A DNA stretch of 41,162 nucleotides, taken from Candidatus Poseidoniales archaeon. Lineage in GTDB: Archaea > Thermoplasmatota > Poseidoniia > Poseidoniales > Poseidoniaceae. Numbering within the stretch: the first letter of the stretch is position 1; each line of letters starts with the position of its first letter. Shown here piece by piece: positions 15,268 to 23,400 of the stretch. The stretch is from NCBI GenBank assembly GCA_003602415.1, contig QQSK01000007.1, positions 15,438 through 56,599 on the forward strand. Reading direction: 5' to 3'. Both the position numbers and the translations under genes were made by a program. The notes beneath the pieces were generated by a model that saw only the letters and a list, made by a program, of their open reading frames with translations, was not told where the DNA came from and searched no databases.

Positions 15268-16334
15268 TCGACAAAGTTGAGGAACTCTTTGAGTGATATT
15301 ATCGGGTCGATAGATGATGGGTTTTTACCATGCAGTAATGCTAATGCAATTGATAACCAATCCATCATAATGCAAAGATGTAGTAAACTTTCGAGTAATG
15401 ATTCTCCATCTCCATGCATCTTCCATGCAAGTTCAGTTGGGCAATTTGAGACAAACCAATCCATCCTGTGATTGACCCTGTGGTGAATGCCATCCCAAGA
15501 TAGCAGAATCAATGCTTGATTGCTAGATTCAGGGTCTTGGTCATCACCAACTCCTCCCCATGCTACGGTTTCATTGTGATTCATTTCTGGGAAAACTCCA
15601 ATTCTAGCGAATCGAGATGAGTTTTCATTCAGCTGATTTTTGAATCTGTTAATCGCTGGCATCAACTCATTTGGGCCTAGAATGGCGATTGGGTTTTCCA
15701 TCATGTTCAGGGCTAAACTTGCAACATCTCCTTCAGGATGTGCTATGATATCACAATCTTCAACCGCATTTTGTAGACGCTGTAACGCATCTGAGGTGAT
15801 TTCAGTTTGTAAAATACCAATTTCTACAAGCAAGGATAATTGTCGGGAGAAAATGTGTCCAAATGCACTCCGAGGCGGCTGTCCAGATGGACACGAAATC
15901 AAATGAACAGTATCGGATAATTCACACATTCCAGATAGTTCACCACCACTTGAAATCACAATGATTGTTGCACCACTATTCATCGCTTGTTGGGTTGCAG
16001 ATAGTGTTTCTTCAGTATTACCAGAATACGATGTGGAAATCACTAACCAATCCGGAGTCCACCAATTAGGTAAGTCATATCCTCTGTGACATCTTACAGG
16101 AATAGCTCCGCTTGTATCGCACAAAACCGAGAGGAAATCTCCTCCAGCAGCAGAGCCCCCCATTCCAAGACAAAGCACTCCAGTCCAACCCTTATCGACC
16201 TGTTCAATCCAAGGAAGGAGTTCTCTATTGACGGCATCTCTGCCCTTTTTGATATCCTCAACAAATAACCGAGTAAAGCCGATCATATCTTGCTCATCAA
16301 GAGCAGTTGCAAGGCGAATCATTCCTTCTGGCAT
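15264..16334 (-). CDS. Bifunctional phosphoglucose/phosphomannose isomerase
   Basis: A 356-residue archaeal-type enzyme that interconverts glucose-6-phosphate, fructose-6-phosphate and mannose-6-phosphate. The SIS-fold motifs are LGMGGSAAGGDF (56-67), STSYSGNTEETL (100-111), PPRSAFG (153-159), NQLNENSSRFA (233-243, with the catalytic-type Glu237) and PEMNHNE (249-255). The length is typical of archaeal PGI/PMI (about 300-350). The start at 16334 is chosen over ATG at 16346 because GGTGA lies 5 bases upstream of it, within the end of the NMD3 gene. It links central carbon to GDP-mannose, and its fructose-6-phosphate product feeds GlmS, encoded 9 kb away. Confidence 0.93.
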   Translation of the reverse strand: MPEGMIRLATALDEQDMIGFTRLFVEDIKKGRDAVNRELLPWIEQVDKGWTGVLCLGMGGSAAGGDFLSVLCDTSGAIPVRCHRGYDLPNWWTPDWLVISTSYSGNTEETLSATQQAMNSGATIIVISSGGELSGMCELSDTVHLISCPSGQPPRSAFGHIFSRQLSLLVEIGILQTEITSDALQRLQNAVEDCDIIAHPEGDVASLALNMMENPIAILGPNELMPAINRFKNQLNENSSRFARIGVFPEMNHNETVAWGGVGDDQDPESSNQALILLSWDGIHHRVNHRMDWFVSNCPTELAWKMHGDGESLLESLLHLCIMMDWLSIALALLHGKNPSSIDPIISLKEFLNFVD

Positions 16335-16335
16335 T

Positions 16336-17391
16336 TTAGTCACCATCCACTCCTAATCTTGGCAAACAAAACCATTCATCATCAATTCTTGCCAAGAGTA
16401 GCTTCCTTCCAGGCACATGTTCGAATGGTAATCTAACAGCCGTCATTTTCCAATTCGAAGGGTCGAGGAACTCTGCGACCGATGAATCTTCACTTACAGA
16501 TTCGATCAAAACAAATTCGGTTAGCCTAGCGACAACATTCGCATTTTCTAAATCTCTCCAGGTGGCTCCAGTGCGTTCTCTTCTCTCGATTTTTTCAAGA
16601 ATCGCACCTTCTCCCGTCCAAGCAGATGGCCTCCATAATTCGCCTCTCCAGCGAATTACATCTCCGATTTCATACCCTGGTTTGCGATAAAGTAAGGTTA
16701 GTCTGGTCAAATCAGCACCATCTTTTCGCCCAACTACTGATGTTGTGGCGGTTATCTGGCCTCCATGATTGGCAATCAAATGTCGGCCCCATGCACGAGC
16801 CAGAGATTTTGAGCCCAGCACCACATCATAACCTCCAGTAACCGGTCCCTCTTTTGTGATGAAGAACATAGGGTCATCTGGCATTTCAGCCATGACATTG
16901 TCTAATGTTACTCTGAGAGTTTGGAATTCTTCTTCAGATAATCTGCGAGCACTAGAACGAAGTTGGACAGTTGCTTCGAAGTAATTTCCTGCTCGTCTGG
17001 TGCAAGTCAAACAAACTCCATTTGACATTCTAGCACGCATTGTATGCCTCTCTGTGTAGAGGAGATTGTCGATTACTCCTTCAATCTCTAAGTGAATAAG
17101 GGTGTGTCTGCCATCTACTTCTTGCGCTTGGAGTCCTATTTCTAGGTCTTCAATTTCAGAATGGAACTCGACGTTTCGTTGTACTAATTCATACCACAAA
17201 TCTTCATCTTCGACATTGGTCCACTTGCCTTGGAAATCAATAATTCCACATCGAGCACATTTTGTCCAAGGCGCATTTTTCGGGACTTTTACCAATGTGA
17301 CACGGTCGCGAGTACACTTCTCGCACATCCTGCCGGTGAATAGCGGGGGAGCCGCTCCACAGACTAGACAAAATTCGCCACCAAGGTCCAT
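16336..17391 (-). CDS. nmd3: NMD3 homologue (large ribosomal subunit biogenesis factor)
   Basis: The 351-residue protein has the NMD3 N-terminal zinc-binding region, with cysteine pairs at 8/11, 23/26 and 45/48. A later pair is in NGVCLTCTRRAGNYFEATVQLR-like sequence near residues 126-129, and the aromatic YFEA motif is diagnostic. In eukaryotes NMD3 is the adaptor that exports the 60S subunit; archaeal homologues presumably act in subunit maturation or quality control. Residues 160-350 contain the usual beta-rich NMD3 domains (YDVVLGSKSLARAWGRHL). ATG at 17391 has GGTGA just upstream, and the gene starts 14 bases after the CcmD-like stop. It precedes PGI/PMI on the same strand. Confidence 0.9.
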   Translation of the reverse strand: MDLGGEFCLVCGAAPPLFTGRMCEKCTRDRVTLVKVPKNAPWTKCARCGIIDFQGKWTNVEDEDLWYELVQRNVEFHSEIEDLEIGLQAQEVDGRHTLIHLEIEGVIDNLLYTERHTMRARMSNGVCLTCTRRAGNYFEATVQLRSSARRLSEEEFQTLRVTLDNVMAEMPDDPMFFITKEGPVTGGYDVVLGSKSLARAWGRHLIANHGGQITATTSVVGRKDGADLTRLTLLYRKPGYEIGDVIRWRGELWRPSAWTGEGAILEKIERRERTGATWRDLENANVVARLTEFVLIESVSEDSSVAEFLDPSNWKMTAVRLPFEHVPGRKLLLARIDDEWFCLPRLGVDGD

Positions 17392-17405
17392 AAAATCACC
17401 AATGT

Positions 17406-17555
17406 CTATTCGGACTCATTCTTGGATAAAGCCTTCTCTAATGATTCGATTTTGGCTTCTAAAGTTCTAGAGCGAGCGAAAACAGTCCATGTCCATAGTG
17501 CTAAAGCTCCAATCATTCCCAGATATGCAACTGTTAGGTATGTTTGACCACTCAT
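17406..17555 (-). CDS. ccmD: CcmD-like small membrane protein of cytochrome c maturation
   Basis: A 49-residue frame (ATG 17555, TAG 17408-17406). One membrane helix spans roughly residues 6-25 (YLTVAYLGMIGALALWTWTV). It is followed by a basic, helical cytoplasmic segment RSRTLEAKIESLEKAL. This is the layout of CcmD, the small subunit that releases heme-loaded CcmE from the CcmABC complex. Its ATG overlaps the CcmC stop as ATGA, and GGTGA-preceded NMD3 follows 14 bases later. CcmD is poorly conserved in sequence, so the call rests on size, topology and position. Confidence 0.8.
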   Translation of the reverse strand: MSGQTYLTVAYLGMIGALALWTWTVFARSRTLEAKIESLEKALSKNESE

Positions 17556-18250
17556 TGGACTCTCTCCTCATATTGATTTTGTAAATCTTCCAGACGCATC
17601 TCTAATTCCGTCAGCCTCATTCCCGCCATTACGTAACCAATGATAAGCACGGTGAAGGAAATGGCCCCGATGAATAGCACTATGCTCATGTCTGAGTTTA
17701 GTGAACCTTCTGATGTAGCAACTACGGGACCAGGGTGTCTGATCTGCCACAATCTTGTGGCGATGTAAGTTACAGGAACCAAAACAAATCCATACATTCC
17801 AAATGCGGCAAATGTGTCTCTGGTTTCAACTCCATCCGGTTGTGAGCGTCTTCCTAATACCAAGTAAAGCGACAATAATGTCAGCATTGCAAACGTGTTC
17901 AAACGTATGTCGGTCCAATCCCAAGGAACTCCCCATTCAGCAGCACCCCAAATACAACCTGACCAAACGCACATCAAGCCGGTGGCTAGGCCGGCTTCAC
18001 TACTGGCAACATGCAATCTCCATGCCCATTCACTTCGCTTGAAAAACCACATAATTGAACCTACGAATAACATTCCAAAAGCAATCATTGCAGCCCATGC
18101 ACTAGGTACGTGCCAGTAGAAAATACGTTGCGCCTCTGGCGCTTTGAAGGCAGCAATTGATACTGAAGGAGCCCACATCATTCCCAGCCATAGAGTGATG
18201 GCTGCACCTGTGAGGCCGACTATGGCCACAGCCTCCCCCTTGATGTTCAT
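17552..18250 (-). CDS. ccmC: Heme exporter / cytochrome c biogenesis protein CcmC
   Basis: A 232-residue protein with six membrane helices that presents heme for attachment to CcmE in c-type cytochrome maturation. Family hallmarks are RIFYWHVPSAWAA (42-54, heme-ligand-type His47), the tryptophan-rich WDW motif region WGAAEWGVPWDWTDIRL (101-117), and IRHPGP (170-175, His172), the second conserved His. The N-terminal MNIKGE is short and cytoplasmic. It follows the ABC ATPase fusion gene by 31 bases and overlaps the CcmD-like gene. CcmE, CcmF and CcmH are not in this window, so the rest of the system must be elsewhere. Confidence 0.93.
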   Translation of the reverse strand: MNIKGEAVAIVGLTGAAITLWLGMMWAPSVSIAAFKAPEAQRIFYWHVPSAWAAMIAFGMLFVGSIMWFFKRSEWAWRLHVASSEAGLATGLMCVWSGCIWGAAEWGVPWDWTDIRLNTFAMLTLLSLYLVLGRRSQPDGVETRDTFAAFGMYGFVLVPVTYIATRLWQIRHPGPVVATSEGSLNSDMSIVLFIGAISFTVLIIGYVMAGMRLTELEMRLEDLQNQYEERVQ

Positions 18251-18281
18251 GTTAGGCCCACGAGATATCTGTATTCAATGT

Positions 18282-19457
18282 TCATGCTGTTAGCGTATCA
18301 ACAACAAGCGCCCATGGTAAAATTAGAATTGGAGTCAGTAACCTAATCATTACAGCGTTAGGCCGTGATAACCTGAGTGTTGAATGACTAATCAGTCCAA
18401 CAACAGATTCGGTAACTATTCCCAAAAGGGCTCCAGCAAGTATGATTTTGACGTCAAAATCACTGGTGATTGTCGATGCCAAAATAGTGAGACCTGCATA
18501 CATTAAGAAAGAATGAATCAATGCATGTGGCGGTATTGAAGATTTGGTATTCCACCACGCATATGCACGATTTTCAAGTAACAATTTGTGCAATGGATTA
18601 CCACAAAGTCCAGCGGCTAAGGCTGGCGCTAGTAGGAAACCAGTAAGCGCTCTATCTTCCAATTGTGATGGCTCAAGGAGTGCTAGCATTGCACCTAATG
18701 TCAGCAATCCTGCAATCCCATTATTTGCAATTCCCGATAGAGTTCGTGCATTGATTCTATGACCAACGTATGCATTTCTTTTTGAAAGCGTCTCGATTTT
18801 CTTGAACTTACCTTCAGAAGCCTCATTTTTGATTTCTTCAAATGGGAAACCAATAACACGATCAGCACATGAGATAATCCTTGAATCATGGCTTGCAACA
18901 AGTATCGTATGTTGGCCAGCAGCCAAATCTCTAATCGTACGTGCTAACATTTCTGTGGAATCATCATCCAATCCACTGTCTGGCTCGTCGAGTAAAATCG
19001 CAACCGGCTCGTTTGAAATCATCGCTGGAACCAATCCACAAAGCAGGGCTACGCGTCTTCTTTGTCCACCAGAAAGCATTGCTACTCTATCGTGGATTCT
19101 ATGTTCTAGCCCCCATTCTTTGAGTAATGATTCAACATCAAAATCGTGACCAGCTGCATCCAGTATTCTTTCTGAAACCAATTCATCTCCCATTATGCAA
19201 TCATCTTGCAAACAAAGACCGAAATTTGCTCGTCCTCTTCGACCTTGAGAGTCACGAATTAGTTGGCCATATATCTTACACGAGCCGTTTTCCAAAGGAA
19301 TTAGTCCAGCAGCAGCCTCAATAACGGTTGATTTTCCACATCCATTGTCTCCAGAAAGACAGACAACTTCGCCGCTGTCTACCGAAAGAGACCAATTATC
19401 GAGCACCTTGTTTCGCCCGCGGCGAACAGTGATATCCGATAGTTCGATGATTCCCAT
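18282..19457 (-). CDS. ABC transporter ATPase fused to a membrane domain, probable CcmA(-B) of heme export
   Basis: The 391-residue product starts with an ABC ATPase: Walker A SGDNGCGKST (35-44), signature LSGGQRRRVAL (128-138), Walker B VAILLDEPD (152-160) and switch His190. From about residue 245 there are 4-5 hydrophobic helices to the end (GIAGLLTLGAMLALL to PILILPWALVV). CcmA alone is about 200 residues and CcmB about 220 with six helices. Position next to ccmC and ccmD makes a fused, shortened CcmA-CcmB the best guess, though the membrane half does not show clear CcmB motifs. The start is ATG at 19457, with GGGAG 5 bases upstream; the frame is open to a TTG 3 bases earlier. It is the first gene of the operon, divergent from the rhomboid gene. 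Confidence 0.8.
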   Translation of the reverse strand: MGIIELSDITVRRGRNKVLDNWSLSVDSGEVVCLSGDNGCGKSTVIEAAAGLIPLENGSCKIYGQLIRDSQGRRGRANFGLCLQDDCIMGDELVSERILDAAGHDFDVESLLKEWGLEHRIHDRVAMLSGGQRRRVALLCGLVPAMISNEPVAILLDEPDSGLDDDSTEMLARTIRDLAAGQHTILVASHDSRIISCADRVIGFPFEEIKNEASEGKFKKIETLSKRNAYVGHRINARTLSGIANNGIAGLLTLGAMLALLEPSQLEDRALTGFLLAPALAAGLCGNPLHKLLLENRAYAWWNTKSSIPPHALIHSFLMYAGLTILASTITSDFDVKIILAGALLGIVTESVVGLISHSTLRLSRPNAVMIRLLTPILILPWALVVDTLTA

Positions 19458-19511
19458 CAAAACTCCCGAGGAACCGCATTGCCTTCAAGCCGACCCCTCC
19501 TCCGCCTAAAC

Positions 19512-20417
19512 ATGGAGGAGATATTATTCGCACTTTGGGTGGTCGCGATTATTGGTCCTCTTGCTTGGTCTTGGTACCATAAAGCATCGATTGCTATGGC
19601 AATGACTCTATCTCTTCTTTTCGGATACATTGTACAGCTAATTTGGGGCTGGACATTAGAATCGTCTCAGTTAACGGAACTCTATTTACGAGTGGTCATG
19701 ATTCCTGCATTAGTTGAAGACGGGCATATTCACACATTGATAACCAGCGGTTTTGCGCACTCCTGGAATGACCCTTTACACGTATTGGGAAATATCATCA
19801 TAATCGCATTGGTTGGCATCCCACTTGAAGAACGATTAGGCCGGTCGAAATGGCTCATTTCATACATGATTGGTTTGCTTGGTGGATCTCTGGCTTGGAC
19901 CATCGCAAACGGGGGGTCTTTCACTCCTGCCTTAGGGGCCTCTGGTGCAGCGTTTGGAATACTTGGATCATATCTTTGTGGATGGCCTGATGATGAGGTT
20001 TATTTCCCAATGATTTTGATTAGAAAATGGCCTGTTCAATTCATTGCATTATTCTACTTTGGATTCGAGATTTTCAAGGCTTGGCAAGTCTACGGATTAT
20101 CCGAAGTTAGCCATGTTGCACACATTGCTCACTTTGGCGGATTTATCCTCGCATATGCCACTTTGCCGATATTGAAGAAGGGAATTGAATGGGAAGGCGA
20201 AATTGAGCTAACCGAAATAATAGAAGAAAATCCATTCGAAGGCGTTGATGAATTAGTAAAACGACTTATCGAAGAAGGAGATGAAAAGGAAACACGTCAA
20301 GCATGGCTTGAGGAAATTGCTGACCGAGCAAAGTGTCCGGTTTGCGATGGCAAACTGCATCTGAAAAAGATGAGAATTAGATGTGAATCCGAATCATCTC
20401 ATGTAGTGTGGCCTTGA
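19512..20417 (+). CDS. Rhomboid-family intramembrane serine protease with C-terminal zinc-binding segment
   Basis: A 301-residue protein with about 6-7 membrane helices. The rhomboid signatures are HVLGN (90-94, HxxxN), the active-site GASGAAFG (142-149, Ser144) and HIAHFGGF (204-211, His207). After the last helix there is a cytoplasmic acidic region (IELTEIIEENPFEGVDELV) and a final CPVCDGKLHLKKMRIRCE segment that may bind zinc or be a degenerate ribbon. Rhomboids cleave transmembrane substrates within the bilayer. ATG at 19512 is chosen; the frame is open only to a TTG at 19479, upstream of the natural first helix. A hairpin overlaps its stop codon, and the subtilase gene follows 70 bases later. 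Confidence 0.9.
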   Translation: MEEILFALWVVAIIGPLAWSWYHKASIAMAMTLSLLFGYIVQLIWGWTLESSQLTELYLRVVMIPALVEDGHIHTLITSGFAHSWNDPLHVLGNIIIIALVGIPLEERLGRSKWLISYMIGLLGGSLAWTIANGGSFTPALGASGAAFGILGSYLCGWPDDEVYFPMILIRKWPVQFIALFYFGFEIFKAWQVYGLSEVSHVAHIAHFGGFILAYATLPILKKGIEWEGEIELTEIIEENPFEGVDELVKRLIEEGDEKETRQAWLEEIADRAKCPVCDGKLHLKKMRIRCESESSHVVWP

Positions 20418-20432
20418 GTCCCGTAGGGACTC
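20416..20432 (+). repeat. GTA-triloop hairpin at the rhomboid stop codon
   Basis: GAGTCCCGTAGGGACTC is a perfect 7-bp stem with loop GTA. It overlaps the TGA stop (20415-20417) and is followed by GTTT. It could terminate transcription, protect the 3' end or mark a processing site. Confidence 0.55.
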
Positions 20433-20444
20433 GTTTCCACCCAA

Positions 20445-20463
20445 GGTTCATTTGTTATGAAAA
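20445..20463 (+). other. Short A/T-rich inverted repeat between rhomboid and subtilase
   Basis: TTCAT (20447-20451) and ATGAA (20457-20461) flank TTGTT, with GG and CC just outside. It lies between the two stronger CCCGTAGGG hairpins and may form the middle stem of a three-hairpin leader. Confidence 0.3.
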
Positions 20464-20464
20464 C

Positions 20465-20477
20465 CGCCCGTAGGGCG
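20465..20477 (+). repeat. GTA-triloop hairpin just upstream of the subtilase start
   Basis: CGCCCGTAGGGCG is a 5-bp stem with loop GTA, ending 10 bases before the ATG at 20488. The GAGGG next to its 3' arm could serve as ribosome site, so folding might affect initiation. Confidence 0.5.
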
Positions 20478-20487
20478 AGGGAAAGCC

Positions 20488-23400
20488 ATGAAAGACATCA
20501 AAGCACTACTTCTTGTCACAGTTTTTCTACTCTCAATATTCTCTTCAATGGCTTCCGCAATGCCGCACGAAGAGGAACAAATAATCTCAGAAGTTGATGA
20601 CAGGATGCCATTTAGAGGCGATAAATTCTCAACTGAAGATTATGGTTGGTGGTTTTCATATGGCCCAGATATCAATTTTGATGGTATGGACGATCGTCTG
20701 GAAAGGGTCATTGCAGGCGAAGAATCAGAATCAACTACTGCAATTATTGGAGCAGATGGTAGAAAAACCGTTGCTATTGTTGTCGATTATGCATGGCATC
20801 CTGGACAACATGAAATCGATGAATTGGTTGCAATTCTGCGCAGTCATGGATGGGAAGCAGAAGGGTCTTGGTTCCAAGTTTTGGATTCACTTGATGCAAT
20901 AGTTGTCGACCATGTACCAGTTAGCGCACTTCTAGAAATTCACGCAATCGAATCTGTTGTAGTTGTGGAAATGCAGAATGTCATGTATCCAACATTGGAA
21001 ACAGCAAACCCTGCCACAAGAATTCAACCTTCTGATGTTTATTCTGGAACGGTATATGACCGAGGATATGACGGTGAAGGGATTGTAATTGCAGTTCTTG
21101 ATAGCGGTGTGGATAACGAACATCGTTCTCTCAATGACTTTGATGATCAGAACGATGAACCAGATTTAGATCCAAATTCTTACGACGACCAGAAATGGGT
21201 TGCAGGTTACGATGCCACTTCACAGGCAGCCAATCCAGATGGCTCTCAAGACCCAGATGATGGTCAAGGTCATGGGACTCACGTTGCCGGTATCGCATTG
21301 GGAACTGGCGACTCATCAAGAGTCCATATCGGGGCAGCACCTGGTGCATTTTTGGTCGATATCAAAGTGTTAACCGACAGTGGAGGAACCAATTCTCAAA
21401 ATTCTATCAATGGAATTCAATGGATGATTAACAACAAAGATACTGACTGGGGCAATGGTGCCATAGGTATCCAAATTGGTCAAATGTCATTTGGTTCGAT
21501 TGGCAATCCAATCAACCAAGACAATGGAGATAACGGAACTGGTGCCGAAGCACGCCTGGTTAACAATGCAACATATGACCACGATATCTCCTGTATCGTT
21601 GCTGCGGGCAACGATGGTAAGAACCGAATTGCATCTCCTGGAAGTGCAGACGGTGCGATTACAATCGGCTCCGCAGACAATGCAGACACAATCAACAGAA
21701 CTGATGATTTCATGGCTTCGTACTCCAATTCAGGCCCAAGAGTATCCGATAATGATGATGACGACTGGGACGAACTAAAGCCAGACATAACCGCATATGG
21801 AAGCGGAATATATTCTGCCTCAGCAGCCACGGGAACTTCATTCCCTGGCTCGCCTAGACCTACTGCTGATAGTTCATACGAATCTAAAGATGGAACTTCG
21901 ATGGCAACTCCTGTAGTTTCAGGTGTTGTAGCTTTGATGTTGCAAGCAGATTCAAGTTTAACTCCGGTCGAGATTAAAGATATCTTGAGAAATTCAAGCG
22001 AGTTGAAAGGAAATCCAACAGAACCGAGCGTATCTGATAGATGGAATGACGAATGGGGCTTTGGATTACTGGATGCATCTTGTGCAGTCGATACTGTACT
22101 GGAAAGAAATTGCACACCTCTGACCAATGGTGGAGGAGGGGTTGTGGTTCCTCCTACCAATGATACATCGGAAGGTATTATTGTTGATAATCCAGAAAAC
22201 GGTACTTGGTTTACAGCAGGCGACATCACCAGAATTAGTGGCAGTGTTATTGCGAATAGTGGTCCATGGAACAGTGTAGAAATCCGTCTCACTCAATACT
22301 ATGAACCTTCATCGGATAAGGATGAAGAAATTTTGATGGATTGGACTACTGCAGGTGGAGAACTAGAATCATGGTATCTCGATGTTCTCATCAAGGAAGA
22401 TTGGTATGACCTCGATGCAACAGTAGTGGTTGTCGAAGTTAATGCATTAGGCGATGAAGATCTAGTTTCCAGCGAAGCAAGATGGGGATACATCGGTAAA
22501 ATGATGGTTTCATTTGGCTCACCATCTTCAGGTTCAACTTTAACCGATACAGTCAGTTTCAGTGGTACAGCACAAGGAATTGAACCTAGCAAATTATTGT
22601 ACAGAGTTAATTCTGAAGAATGGAGAGATGCCCACCTCTTCGACGAAGAGAGTAATGACCCTCAGGATTGGTCATTCACTTGGGATTCGACAGAGGTATC
22701 AGATGGCTCACATAAAATCTCAATCAAGTTAGTCAATGTAAGCGGTTCAGAATCTGATATTGTGCGTAGAACTTTCACAATCGACAATGAACCTGCTGCT
22801 CCAGAATTAAGATTCCAAGGCTCGGTTCAGATTCTAGATCAAGATTTACCCGCGGACAAGGCGGTTGCAGGTACAATTCTCGAGATTCATTTCAATGTAG
22901 TCAACACAGGGGATGAAGATGCGACAGACCTTCATCTAAAGCTAGATGCTCCAGGTTCTGAATCTAGCACATATCCTAGCGAAGGTAAAATTCCAAGATT
23001 GGAGCAAGGCGAAACAGTATCGGTGATATTGTGGTGGTGGGCAACAGATGCAGGTATCCATGATGTTACAATTCAGATTGACCCTAATGGTTTGATGAAT
23101 GACGATGAAAGCGACAATCAATACACGTTCCAATTTGAAATCGAGGAAAGACCGGTAGAGCCGACACTAAGGTTCCTAACAAGTGCGGTCACAACTTACC
23201 CTTCAATTCCATCACCAAGCGTGGATGATGATAATCCAAAGCCATACACTGTCAATGTCCGAATTGACAATTTAGGACAGACCGATGCTAGAGATATCAA
23301 AGCAACACTGTACACTTGGATGGAGACAGGATGGGTTGAAGGCGATAGCCGAATGATTTCCATCATCCCAGGTTCCACCAGTTCATCTGGTAATGCCAAA

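Noticed and set aside
21480-22292. Antisense open frame of about 270 codons inside the subtilase gene
   Set aside because: Low-complexity Ser/Pro/Leu composition typical of a shadow frame; the sense strand has clear catalytic motifs.
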